Origin: Arachis hypogaea
Lineage: Eukaryota; Streptophyta; Magnoliopsida; Fabales; Fabaceae
NCBI RefSeq assembly: GCF_003086295.3
Contig: NC_092041.1
Span: forward strand, 94,761,827-94,825,826
Length of the DNA stretch: 64,000 nucleotides
Direction: 5' to 3'
Shown here: piece by piece, positions 12,070 to 23,700 of the stretch
Numbering within the stretch: position 1 is the stretch's first letter
How the letters are laid out: the number at the start of each line of letters is the position of its first letter
Notes under the pieces: generated by a model
Databases searched by the model: none
Told to the model about the DNA's origin: nothing
What the model saw: the letters and a program-made list of their open reading frames with translations, nothing else
Position numbers and translations under genes: made by a program

Positions 12070-13557
12070 TGATAAACCACTATTTCATGGTTCATCTTGT
12101 GCTCAATTGAGTGGTTTTTATCAACTCTTTACCCACTTATTCATACTATTCGCATGTTTTACTTTTTCCTTCCAGATTTTGTGCTATGAATGAAAACATG
12201 CTTCTTTGGGCCTTAAATTGCTAATTAATAATCCTCACTTATTACCATTAGATGCCGTGATATGTGTGTTAAGTGTTTTCAGAGATTACAGGGCAGGAAT
12301 AGCTCAGAGGATGAAAAGGAAGCATGCAAAAGTGGAAGGAATACAAGAAGTTGAAGAAATTGCTAAGCTGTCCAGCTTGACCTCTTCGCACTCAAACGAT
12401 CATAACTTGAGCTACAGAGATCCAAATGAGATGGTTTTAGTTGCGTTGGAAATCTAACATTCGGGGCTTTGCAACGATATTTAATTTTCCATAGCTGCCC
12501 TAAATTTAGGCGCGCGAATGCGTGGATGACGCGCCCGCATCGCATCTGCAAAATCTTAATCCACGCAAACGCGTGGACGACGCCTCCGCGTCACTTTCCC
12601 GTGACCTGTATGTACCAGAAACCGCTGGGGACAATTTTTGGACTATTTTTGACCCAGTTTTCAGCCCAAAAAGCACAGTTAGAGGCTATAAAGTGGGGAA
12701 GTCCATCCATACACAACAGAGACGACTCATAATTCACTTTTCATAATTTAGATGTAGTTTTAGAGAGAGAGAGAGAGACGCTATCTTCTCTCTCTTAGGA
12801 TTTAGGATTAGGATTCCTCTTAAAAGATTTAGGATTTCTTATTATTTCAACTTATAATTTCTTCTGAGTTCCAGGTTCAATGTTCTTTTTATTTATTTTC
12901 TCAATTTAGTTTGTGAACTCTTTATGTTTAGATTGATTTTCTAAAATAATATAATTTGAGGTATTTCAGACTCATGATCGCTTTCTTCTATTTATTATTT
13001 AAATAATTTAGATTTTTCTCTTTTGACTTTGGTTGATTAATTTGTGACTTTTGAGTTGTCAAACTCATCGTGATTGATAATTGTTACCTTTGCTGATTAA
13101 TTTAGATTCCTATAACTCTAGTCTTTCCTTAAGGAGTTGACTAGGACTTTAGGTGTTAAATTGATTTGTCCATTTAAATTACCTTCATAGTTAGAGGTTG
13201 ACTTAGTGGGAGCAAAAGTATAATTCTCATCACCATTGATAAGGATAACTAGGATAGGACTTCCAGTTTTCATACCTTGCCAAGAGCTTTTCTAGTCATT
13301 TAATTTTTATTACCATTTACTACTCTTGTTTTTTATCTTATACATTAAAACCCAAAATAAAATATATCTTTTTCCATAACCAATAATAAATCATACTTTT
13401 ACCCGAGGTCTGAATACTTCGGTTTATACATTTTATTTGGTTTGTTACTTGTTACAACCAAACGTTTGTACGAAAAGATTTTCTGTTGGTTTAGAAGCTA
13501 TACTTACAACGCGATTATATTTTTATATTTCTTTACCGATAGGAAATCCGTTCTTCA
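12070..13557 (+). repeat. 5' LTR of the 12070-18465 element
   Basis: This 1488-bp direct repeat is paired with 16962-18465. It includes a GC-rich block at 12508-12600 with palindromic ccacgcaaacgcgtgg motifs, a short (GA)n run at 12763-12777 that is much shorter in the 3' copy, and the conserved tail ending 'accgataggaaatccgttc'. Confidence 0.88.
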
Positions 13558-13560
13558 AAA

Positions 13561-13578
13561 TGGCGCCGTTGCCGGGGA
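13561..13578 (+). other. Primer binding site, tRNA-Asp type
   Basis: The sequence tggcgccgttgccgggga begins three bases after the 5' LTR. It is the site used by Tat/Athila-type elements as I recall them. The same 18-mer occurs on the minus strand at 60659-60676 in the other Tat-type element. Confidence 0.8.
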
Positions 13579-14575
13579 ATTGCAAACGTGTGCCTTATTA
13601 TTGGTTATTGTAAATATTTTTCTTTTACTTGTTTATTTGTTTTTGTTTTCCCTTCTTAATTCTAACAACTACTATGAATTCTCACCCCTCTTGTTTTGAG
13701 TTTGGTTCTAATTTTGTTGAAAGGAATGGAAGCTATAACAGGAATATGCATCACGGTCTAAGAAATCAAAGATGGATGGAGCCAAGAGGATCTGATCAAC
13801 CCTTTAGGCAACAACACCTCCCTGGATATCACAGACAAGGACCATTCTACAATGCATACTAAGCTGACAGATATGGTGGACCCCCTTGTAGATACCAACA
13901 AGCCTCACCCTGTGCTCATAGACCATCTTCTCAACATAGCTTCGGTTCATTGTGGTTGGAAGCTTTAAGTTTAAACGCAAAGGTTGGTGTAGAGCTTAAT
14001 TGAATGGATCTAGGAAGTTGTTTGGCCGCTTTAGTGAGAATTCAGATTACTTGCTACTCGGATGGAATCATGATGATCAACAAGAAGACGGGTGCAAAAG
14101 CAAGGTTTGGGACCCCGGAATTCATTATGGCAATCAACACTCTTGGGGCCTAGTCATCTGCTTTAACTTGCTTGAAGGCTTTATGTACCTAGTTTGGGAT
14201 CCCGAAGGACATTGGATTTGTAAACATTGGTAGAGATTCCTAGATGAGTTCAAGCACAAGCCACCATAACAAAGGACTCACCAAATGTCCAACTTAAGAA
14301 CTTTAACTAAAAGTGCTAGGTGGGAGACAACCACCATGGTATGATCGTTCCTTTTTAAGTTTTAATTTTTGTCTGTTTTTGAGTTTTGATTGAACATGGA
14401 TTAATGCATAGCATTCATATTAAGCATTTCATTCTGCATACTGCATTATATAAAAAAACGCACGCGACGCGACAGCGTCGCCGACATGTCCGCGTCACAA
14501 GTGCATTGGGAAGAAAAGAAAAAGAAGCAGTGAGTTGCGCTGGAGCTGGGCTCAACCTGTGCTAGCCGCACAAGC

Positions 14576-14680
14576 CCTACCACGCGTATGCGTGCCCCAC
14601 GCGTACGCGTGCCCCACGCGTACGCGTGCCCCACGCGTACGCGTGCCCCACGCGTACGCGTGCCCCACGCGTTCGCGTCG
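14576..14680 (+). repeat. 17-bp GC tandem repeat, about 6 copies
   Basis: The unit tgccccacgcgtacgcg repeats about six times with small changes at both ends (first copy acgcgtatgcg, last acgcgttcgcg). Each unit holds the palindrome acgcgtacgcgt. Related looser motifs continue to about 14870. Confidence 0.85.
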
Positions 14681-15491
14681 TTTTCAAATTTAGGCCATCC
14701 ACGCGATCGCGTCAACCACGCGACCGCGTCACCCAAAGATTTGGCAATATGAGTTTCAAACAGAGAATTGCGCGACCGCGAGGCTGCCCTCACACTAATG
14801 GCACAACTCGATCCACGCAACTGCGTGGATGACGCGTCTGCACCATTTCATAGAAGCGCTATCCGCGCGAACGCGTCACTCATGCATCCGCATCACAAGC
14901 AGCGCACAACTTATCCAAATCAGCCAAATATCTTATCTTTTTCTTCCCTGTATCTAAATCTTTTCTTTTCTTCTTATTTATTTCTTCCTCCTTTCTTACT
15001 TTTTTTTATTTTCCATTGGTGTTAAAATTCTCTTCTTCAACTATTGCATCTTTTCGTGAATTATTCTGGTGCTTCATGACTTGTTTTATTCTGATTAGGT
15101 ATTACTATTCATAAGTCAATGCTAATTTTTATAATACTGATATTCTTTTTGCATTGATATGCACTTACACTATCTTGTATTACCCACACTCCTTTCCCCT
15201 TTATTGCAACTTTTGCACTATTGATATGCCATTTGCTTCCACTATTTTCTCACTTGCATGTTGTAGCTACCATATAATTGAGACCTTTATTATTTGGCAT
15301 TAACACCCATATTTTATTTATGTTCTTATCTTTATTTTTTGGTTACTTTTCTTCTTTTTTCTCTTCTTTCAGGATGGCCACCGAGGAAGAGAAAGAGAAA
15401 GCTTCTAACTGGGGAGATAGGCAAGTCAATCTGCACAATCTATAGAGAAAGGCATCAGTTGGAGCAGCCCGTCCACTTGTACATCTTAGCA

Positions 15492-15528
15492 TGCACTGAG
15501 GACGGTGCAATCTTTAAGTATTGGGAGG
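15492..15528 (+). promoter_or_regulatory. Internal GAGGAC-loop hairpin and TTTAAGT tail (copy 1 of 4)
   Basis: Stem tgcact (15492-15497) pairs with ggtgca (15504-15509), with one G-U wobble next to the loop gaggac. It is followed by atctttaagtattgggagg, which looks like a polypurine-tract region but lies 1.4 kb upstream of the 3' LTR. Function is unknown. Confidence 0.6.
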
Positions 15529-16922
15529 TCGATACCGACTTCCATGGGTTAGTTACCTTCTTTTCAACACCAATACTCTATTTTCTTTGTTTGTTCATTG
15601 TTGCATTTGCATATTTAATTACATGTTTGTTTGATTTTATGCATTTAGTCACTACTTGGTTGAAGTAATATTTTCTTTTTCAAGAAATTTTTATAGTATT
15701 TCACTAATTTAAATTGAAAAATTTGTGTTAAACTTGTTTGGAAGTTGTATTTGGAACTTGATTTTTGAGACAAAGAACACACAACCTGTGAGAGTTTGAG
15801 CTTATTTACATAGTTACATTATTTAACCATAAATATTTTATTCTTGTGTGTTCTCTTCTCTGTAATTGCAATCTTTGCTTTGTTCCATTTTATATGTCCA
15901 TTATTTAGTGTATTTACATGCTTGCATATGATTGAGGCCATTAATTATTTTTGCTCATTTATCCCAAATAGCCTACCCTTTCAATCACCCTTGTTAACCC
16001 CCTTGAGTTTTTTGACCCTCTCTTCTATTTCATAACCACATTACTAGGCTTAAGCAGAAAAAACAAAATAAAAATCTCAAGTTGAATCCTTGGTTAGCTT
16101 AAGATAGATATTATGTATAATTTAAGTGTGGAGAATTTTATGGGAACATGGAATGATAGAAAAAAGTAGGAAATTAAATTGAATAAGTTATTTGAAAATT
16201 TGGGAAGCATGCTCATTTGAAATCAAAATAATTAAATTACCATGTAAATGGATAATAAAAAAAATTATTAAGTAATTAAATAAGGGGATACAAAAAAAAT
16301 ATTGCCCCAAATGCAAAATAAAAAGAATCAATGCACATGGGACAAAATTCAAAAATAAGTTTGATACATGAGCATGTAATACAAAAGAAAAAAAATTTGG
16401 GTAGCTAGACAAAGCATTTTAAATTATATAAAGTATGTATATGTTAGGTGAGAACTTAGACTAATCAAGGATTCACTTTTGTTAGCTCACTTAGCCTTAT
16501 ATATATATCCTCATCCTTGCCTTGGCCCCATTACAACCTTGAAAAGACCTCATGATGTTTACACTGGTATACTAAATATTTGTTGATTTGTTAGATGAAG
16601 AACAAAGTTTAGAAAGTATGATTAGAGAAGAGTAGACTAAATTATCCTATACACTTGAGAGACTAGAGTGATATACACTACCAGTGAGGGTTCAGTGCTT
16701 GATTCTATGTTCCCTACCTTCATGAGCTATCTTCTTACAAGTTTACTTATTTTTTATTGTATGATTTGAATTAGTGGAATTTGGTTTATGTTTGTCTTGG
16801 AGAACTTATTTATTTTTAACCAAGTAGGTAGAAACATTTCACATTTAGTTGCATTCATACATATAGTTTGCATTTCATACATTTTACCATTTCTCTTCAC
16901 TCTCTTATAGCTTCTCTTGAAC

Positions 16923-16961
16923 TTAGCATGAGGACATGCTAATGTTTAAGTGTGAGGAGGT
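16923..16961 (+). promoter_or_regulatory. LTR-proximal GAGGAC-loop hairpin and polypurine tract (copy 2 of 4)
   Basis: Stem ttagcat (16923-16929) pairs perfectly with atgctaa (16936-16942) around loop gaggac. It is followed by tgtttaagtgtgaggaggt, which abuts the 3' LTR at 16962 and serves as the polypurine tract for plus-strand priming in the normal LTR-element scheme. Confidence 0.7.
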
Positions 16962-18465
16962 TAATAAACCACTATTTTATGGTTTATTTTGTACTCAATT
17001 GAGTGGTTTTTATCAACTCTTTACCCACTTATTCATACTATTCGCATGTTTTACTTTTTCCTTCCAGATTTTGTGCTATGGTTGAAAACATGCCTCTTTG
17101 GGCCTTAAATTGCTAATTAATAATCCTCTCTTATTACCATTAGATGCCGTGATATGTATGTTAAGTGTTTTCAGAGATTATAGGGCAGGAATGGTTCAGA
17201 GGATGGAAAGGAAGCATGCAAAAGTGGAAGGAATACAAGAAGTTAAAGAAATTGCTAAGCTATCCAACCTGACCTCTTCGCACTCAAACAGTCATAACTT
17301 GAGCTACAAAGATCCAAATGAGATGGTTCTAGTTGCGTTGGAAAGCTAACATCCGGGGCTTCGCAACGATATATAATTTGCCATAGCTGCTTCAAAGTTA
17401 AGCGATGCGAACGCGTGAATGACGCGCCCACGTCGCATGTGCAAAATCTCAATCCACGCAAACGCGTGGACGACGCCTCCGCGTCACTTTCCCGCGACCT
17501 GTATGTACCAGAAACTGCTGGGGGCGATTTCTGGACTGTTTTTGACCCAGTTTTTGACCCAGAAAGCACAGATTAGAGGCTATAAAATGGGGGAGTCCAT
17601 CCATACACAACAGAGATGACTCATAATTCACTTTTCATAATTTAGATGTAGTTTTAGAGAGAAAGGCTATCTCCTCTCTCTTAGGATTTAGGATTAGGAT
17701 TCCTCTTAAAGGATTTAGGATTTCTTATTATTTCAACTTACAATTTCTTTTGAGTTCCAGGTTCAATGTTCCTTTTATTTATTTTCTCAATTTAGTTTGT
17801 AAACTCTTTATGTTTAGATTGATTTTCTTAAATAATATAATTTGAGGTATTTCAGACTCATGATCGCTTTCTTCTATTTATTATATAAATAATTTAGATT
17901 TTCTCCTTTTGGCTTTAGTTGATTAATTGGTGACTCTTGAGTTGTCAAACTCATCGTGATTGATAATTGTTACCTTTACTGATTAATTTAGATTCCTATA
18001 ACTCTAGTCTTTCCTTAAGGAGTTAACTAGGACTTTAGGTGTTAAATTGATTTGTCCACTTAAATTACCTTCATAGTTAGATGTTGACTTAGTGGGAGTA
18101 AAAGTATAATTTTCATCACCATTGATAAGGATAACTAGGATAGAACTTCCAATTTTCATACCTTGCCAAGAGCTTTTCTAGTCATTTAATTTTCATTACC
18201 ATTTACTACTCTTGTTTTTTTATCTTATACATTAAAACCCAAAATAAAATATACCTTTTTCCATAACCAATAATAAATCATACTTCCATGCAATTTCTTG
18301 AGAAGACGACCCGAGGTTTGAATACTTCGGTTTATAAATTTTATTGAGTTTGTTACTTGTGATAACCAAACGTTTGTACAAAAGGATTTTCTGTTGGTTT
18401 AGAAGCTATACTTACAACGCGATTATATTTTTATATTTCTTTACCGATAGGAAATCCGTTCTTCA
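16962..18465 (+). repeat. 3' LTR of the 12070-18465 element
   Basis: This 1504-bp direct repeat of 12070-13557 ends ttcttca and is followed by the TSD atgga. It keeps a segment near 18286-18308 that the 5' LTR has lost. Confidence 0.88.
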
Positions 18466-18980
18466 ATGGATGAAAGTATCAACCAAGAATTACCTAGGAA
18501 TAATAATGCTAAAAATAATTTTGCTTCGAATGAACCTTCTCTTCCTCCCGCATCTAACGAAAGTCAATCACAAACTTCTAATGTTCGGGGGAAATCTGAT
18601 CCTGCTTGGAGATACGTTGCTTTACAAAATATAAATGGAAAACCGCATTATCGTCGCTTATAGAGAATTTTGATGATTGATGACTAACTTGGATCATTTT
18701 GATGTTGCCATGTTATGTTTAATTGGTTGTTTTATTTTTTGACTTTTAAATTTGTATTTGAATGAGATTATAATATTATGGTTTATGTAATACTTTTAAT
18801 TTGAATGATATTTTAAAGTTTACATTAGACTATAATTATATTTTCACGTGTTTATTTATATTTTATTTATTATTTTATAATAAAATAATTTTTTCGGTTC
18901 AACTACGATCGAACCGGTTGAATCTATGAACCAGTAAACTAATAGTTCAAGCAGTTCGATGACCGATTCGGTTCTCAAAA

Positions 18981-20357
18981 AATTATTTATTATTTTATTT
19001 ATTATTTAATTTAAAAAATTCGGAATCTTACACCGGGACGTTCAACTAAAAGCACGCACGACAACACAACATCAGGTGCACACGGCTGAAGGCGATGACC
19101 AGAGCAAAGAGCAATGACAGTAATAGAAAAATAAGGAAACGATAGCGGTGGAAACTTAAGTAGATGGTTGCTGGAAATGGAATTTCTCTCTTTTTTTAAA
19201 AAAAATTCTAGATTTTGGCCTTTTTTTTCTTTTTGTCTTTTTAGACTCTTGGCAGTGGCGCAAAGACCACACAGTGAAGAGATTTTCTGTACGTAATATT
19301 GCAAAGTTTTAAGTTTGACACTAGCAAGTAAGTCGCATGCATGATGGAAGACCACAAAGGCGATACTGAGAAAAATTTGAAAACCTAACCCTTGAGTCTA
19401 GGAAGTCATGTTAGAGGTCATAGGATTGCAAGTCGTGTAGAACGCACATGTCTAACTTGATGATTGTAAGAAGGAAAAGAATAAGTAGACAATGAGAATA
19501 CTAAATAATATGAACAATAGATATGTCGGATGTTCAATTTAATAGGTATGCAGATGATTATATTCGTTATTTTTAATTGGATTGCTATTTATTTTTATTC
19601 GATTTACTCATGCACAGTTGTTAACAATGGCTGGATGTTCAATTCATTAGGTATGTAGATAATTATCTTAATGTTAAGGTTTATAAGGTAATTTGAGAGT
19701 AGAGTATTTTTTTACTTCATTGGATAAATTCTAGAGCTAGCCGTTTACAAGAGTCATTGTCTACCTAACAAAATCCTTAAAAATAAGTGGAGTGGAAGGG
19801 TTATGAATAAAATACTGAGCGAGATTACAAAAAAAATTAGTGTATTAGGCTTCCTAAGTTCAATTCATGAGAAATGTTATTGATTATGGGTCAAATTATG
19901 ACTCCTCTAAAGTGTACGGATAAGTTTATTGAGTTTTTATGGTTAAGGCATGAAAATGGGTTTTAATCCCTCTTACTTAATATTATTGATGTTTCATAGG
20001 ATGGTGGTCTCGTATTGTCCACAGATTCTTTCGGATAGTAAGGGTTATCAAAAACGCAATAATCTCTAGATAGTTATGGAAAACGTGATGAGGGTATCTC
20101 ACTTAAGAATGTGTTTTTCAGGCTTCTACGAAATTTTTGTTTCCTCTTGTGAGAAGTAAGATAGAAAGATAATTCGGCAAAGGTTGTTGATGTTATCGAG
20201 TTTTACATAAAATCGACACGTGAGTTAATGATCATTCATTAAATGCATTTGTTTGTATTGTTTGGTTATGTCTGATTGATTATATATTACCTATATGTGA
20301 ATATATGTGTTTCTTAATTTTAGGTGAATTGCTTGTTAATTGCTAATATCCTGTATT
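18981..20357. other. Intergenic, no supported gene
   Basis: A 114-codon minus-strand frame at 19011-19355 has no recognisable domain, signal or splice context. The rest is ordinary AT-rich DNA broken by stops. I cannot name anything here. Confidence 0.5.
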
Positions 20358-20362
20358 CTATG

Positions 20363-20652
20363 TGTTGGAGATGATATTAAGCTGGTATCTAATGGCTTAC
20401 AAAAGCAAGATGTAACTGATTATGGCTGAATAACCATAGTTAATTTATTTACCATATTGAGTTAGGTTTTAGTAAAGTTAATTTTCTAATAACTATAAAT
20501 AGTGGATAACAATATGTACTCCTTTTGTACTCAGTCGTTGGTTTTCAATTTTAGGTTTTGTATTTGTTCATATGACAAATCTACTGAGTCTTCTTCTTCC
20601 ACCCCAATATTATTTTCTTCACCAAAATCAGATCTAGACCACGATTTCTTCA
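20363..20652 (+). repeat. 5' LTR of the copia element
   Basis: This 290-bp direct repeat pairs with 25524-25813. The TATA-like actataaatag lies near 20493-20503. It is followed by tggtgcggtgagcgtgg at 20653, a candidate primer site that does not match initiator tRNA-Met. Confidence 0.92.
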
Positions 20653-20724
20653 TGGTGCGGTGAGCGTGGAAGATCGTGAAAGAGGTGAAGTTTTGGCCAC
20701 AAATACAGTATTGAGTTAGCATCA

Positions 20725-23700
20725 ATGGCCGACACTCCTTTCAACCTAATGTCTGGGGGAAATCACGGGTCACATGAGAACCAGGAGCTTTCAACTGGTG
20801 AGCTTCGAAATCTAGCTCGCATTCTAAGCCAACTCTCGAGTTTGCAGCCACAGAGCGCGAAATTGAGTACCAATTTGCTTGCGGATCCAGCAAGTGTTTA
20901 CTTCCTACATCCAGGTGAGAATCCTGGAGTTTCTATTGTCCCAATTGTGCTGAATGCTAAAAACTACAATTCCTGGTCAAGAGCTATGAAATTAGCGCTG
21001 AAATCAAAGAATAAGATAGGTTTTGTTGATGGAACTATTGTGAAACCAGATAAAAATGATCCTGCATATGTAGCATGGGATAAATGTAATACTTATGTTG
21101 TTTCTTGGTTAAATCTATCATTGAGTGCTGAGATTGCACAGAATGTTGTTTGGAATGAAACTGCTGTAGATTTATGGCTTGATTTGAAGCACAGGTATTA
21201 TCATGGAGACAGATACAGGGTTGCTGAATTAGAAGAAGAGTTGTATGCTATGAAACAAGGGAATCTAAGCATAACAAATTATTTCACCAAGTTGAAGGCT
21301 ATTTGGGAAGACATTGACAGTTTCAAACCAGTTCCACAATGCAAGGAATGCTCTGAAAAATGTGACTGTGGCTTAGGAACTATGAGAGATTATCGAGATG
21401 AAACTTATGCAATGAGATTTTTAAGAGGATTGAATGAGCAGTATGGGACTGTGAGATCCCAAATCATGCTGATGAAGCCTCTTCCAGACATCAATGAAAT
21501 TTTTTCTCTACTTATTCAGCAAGAGAGACAGTTTAATGGATCAGATTTGGAGACTCAAAATTTTACAGCTTTGGCCAATTCAATTCATAATTTCAACAAT
21601 AATTCAAGTAGTGTTTCCAGAGGAAGAGGACGAGGAATCCGTGGAGGTAGAGGTGGAAGAGGAGGAAGAAATTCAGCACCTAAGACCTGTTCTTATTGTC
21701 ACAAGGCAGTGCATCTTGTGGATACTTGTTACCACAAACATGGATTTCCACCTCATCTACAGAGGCAGAAATGGCCACGAGAGACTAGCAATGGAGCTAT
21801 GGCCAATAATATTGTTGCTGGAATTGAAGGGAGCAGTACCAACAATGTCAAGCAGGACAAGGAAGCTGATGGTCAATCACAATTCAATCAGAGTTTGAGA
21901 GATGCACTGCTTACCTTTCTTCGGCAGGAGTGTGCACAGTCTTCTCAAGGAACAAGTGTGAGAGATGTCGATCAATCAAATGCAGGAAATGGAGGTATAC
22001 CTTTAGAGACTTATACACTTTGCATGAGCTCTCATATTGCACGATTATCGTCAGTAAAAACTTTTTTTTCAAATTCTTGGGTGCTTGATACAGGAGCTAC
22101 TGATCATGTATCACACTCATTGCATTTTTTTACAAATTTTAGACATATTAGGCCGATTCTGGTAAAATTACCAGATGGAACACACACAACTGCAACTATA
22201 AGTGGAACTGTGGTATTTTCAGCTACATTCTATCTCACGGATGTGCTGTACATACCAAGTTTCAACTTCAATCTTTTATCTATTTCCAAACTTACAAAAG
22301 GCTTGCATTGTGAATGTGTTTTTACTGACAAACTTTGTGAGATACAGAATCAGACCTCTTTGAAGATGATTGGCACAGCTAGAGCAAAGCATGGATTATA
22401 CATGATGGATTTTCCCGCATTAGAGTTAGCACACAGGGACAACATGGAAAATACAACATACAATAGGAGTACTAGGATTCTAGATCCGCAAAATCATAGT
22501 GACAAGATTTTACTTTCTTCTAATCTTAGGACAGCAAATTCGGTTACACAAACTTCATGTTTTTCTGTTGAGAATTTATGGTATTTTAGATTGGGTCATG
22601 TACCACAAAACAAATTTGATATTATCAAACAAATATATCCTTGTGTGCAATTTCCTATATCTACTTGCTCTAAATCATGTGATTTTTGCCATTATGCCAA
22701 GCAAAAACGGTTACCATATACCCTTAGTGAAACAACAAGTTTAAACAGTTTTGATTTAATACATATTGATATCTGGGGGCCAATGTCACTTATTTCTCTA
22801 CAAGGTTATAAATATTTTTTAACTATAGTAGATGATAAAACCAGATTTGTATGGATTTATTTCATGAAATTAAAGTCAGAGGCCAGCAGTTTGGTTCAGA
22901 ATTTTGTTACCTATGTGAAAACTCAATTTAATTCTCAAGTAAAGATTATTCGAACTGACAATGGTCCTGAGTTTAAACTTGATATTTTTTATAATTCACA
23001 GGGTATAATGCATCAAACATCATGTGTTGAGACACCTCAACAAAATGGTATTGTTGAGCGGAAACACCAACATATTCTTAACATTGCAAGAGCATTAATG
23101 TTTCAATCATCCTTGCCAAAAAATTTTTGGAATTTTGCTATTGGTTTAGCTGTTCATTTAATTAATAGACTTCTGACTCCAGTTTTAAAAAATAAAACCC
23201 CTTATGCTACCTTATTTGGCAAGGATGCAGACATTAGTAACCTTAAAGTGTTTGGATGCTTGGCTTTTGCTTCAACGTTAATTCATGGACGAAAAAAATT
23301 TGATAAACGAGCAAGAAAGAGTATTTTTTTTGGTTACCCACCTGGCACAAAAGGATATATTTTGTTTGATATTCACACTAGAGAACTATTTTTGTCTCGA
23401 AATGTGGAGTTTTATGAACATTATTTTCCTTATAAATCCTTTCATAATGATATGACCAAAAATTTTATAAGTGCTTCTTCTCTACCTATTGCTGATTCTA
23501 ATTTTAATGAATTTGATCTTTTCACTTATGATTCTTTAGATGCATTTCATCCATCTCATGTAAATATTGATTCTCTTCATGATCCTAGGGACCCTACCTC
23601 ACTTACTGATTCACATGTAGTTTCTCCTAGTCCACCAAATAATGCATCATCTAATTCTCATTCAAATGATAACATGCATCATCAGGATCTTAGAAGATCA

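Larger units (their letters stand above)
13579..16961 (+). other. Interior of the 12070-18465 element, no functional ORF
   Basis: The interior carries short broken frames: 13672-13860, beginning MNSHPSCFEFG, and a frame at 14000-14233. It also carries a conserved tgggagacaacc motif near 14321-14333, a tandem GC repeat at 14576-14680, and a remnant start atggccaccgaggaagag at 15374. Two loop-GAGGAC hairpins lie at 15492-15509 and 16923-16942. About 15530-16920 is AT-rich with no gene. It appears to be retained cis-acting sequence around lost coding regions. Confidence 0.6.
12070..18465 (+). mobile_element. Non-autonomous Tat/Athila-type LTR retrotransposon (6.4 kb, TSD atgga)
   Basis: The two LTRs are 12070-13557 (starts tgataaacc, ends ttcttca) and 16962-18465 (starts taataaacc, so TG has become TA). 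The 5-bp TSD atgga lies at 12065-12069 and 18466-18470. A tRNA-Asp-type primer site, tggcgccgttgccgggga, is at 13561-13578, three bases after the LTR. The polypurine tract tgtgaggaggt abuts the 3' LTR. The LTRs differ by substitutions and several indels, including a roughly 20-bp segment present only in the 3' copy near 18286-18308. The interior has no gag, protease, reverse transcriptase or integrase that I can recognise, so mobilisation would need proteins supplied in trans. Confidence 0.88.
11143..18980 (+). mobile_element. hAT derivative lacking the transposase core, split by an LTR element
   Basis: The left end at 11143 reads caaggttctgaaaaccag, and the right end near 18880-18980 has the gaaccggtt-rich block ending in cggttctc, matching the ends of the hAT at 43650-50558. 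Exclusive of the inserted LTR element (12070-18465) the hAT is only about 1.4 kb. The single remaining frame starts ATGGATGAAAGT at 18466 and gives 65 codons ending in a BED-finger-like RGKSDPAWRYVAL segment; the DUF659 and dimerisation regions are missing. The extreme right end is degraded and no TSD was found. Confidence 0.65.

Noticed and set aside
19011..19355. 114-codon minus-strand frame
   Set aside because: There is no recognised domain, no splice or promoter context, and a homopolymer run (Lys/Phe) in the middle.
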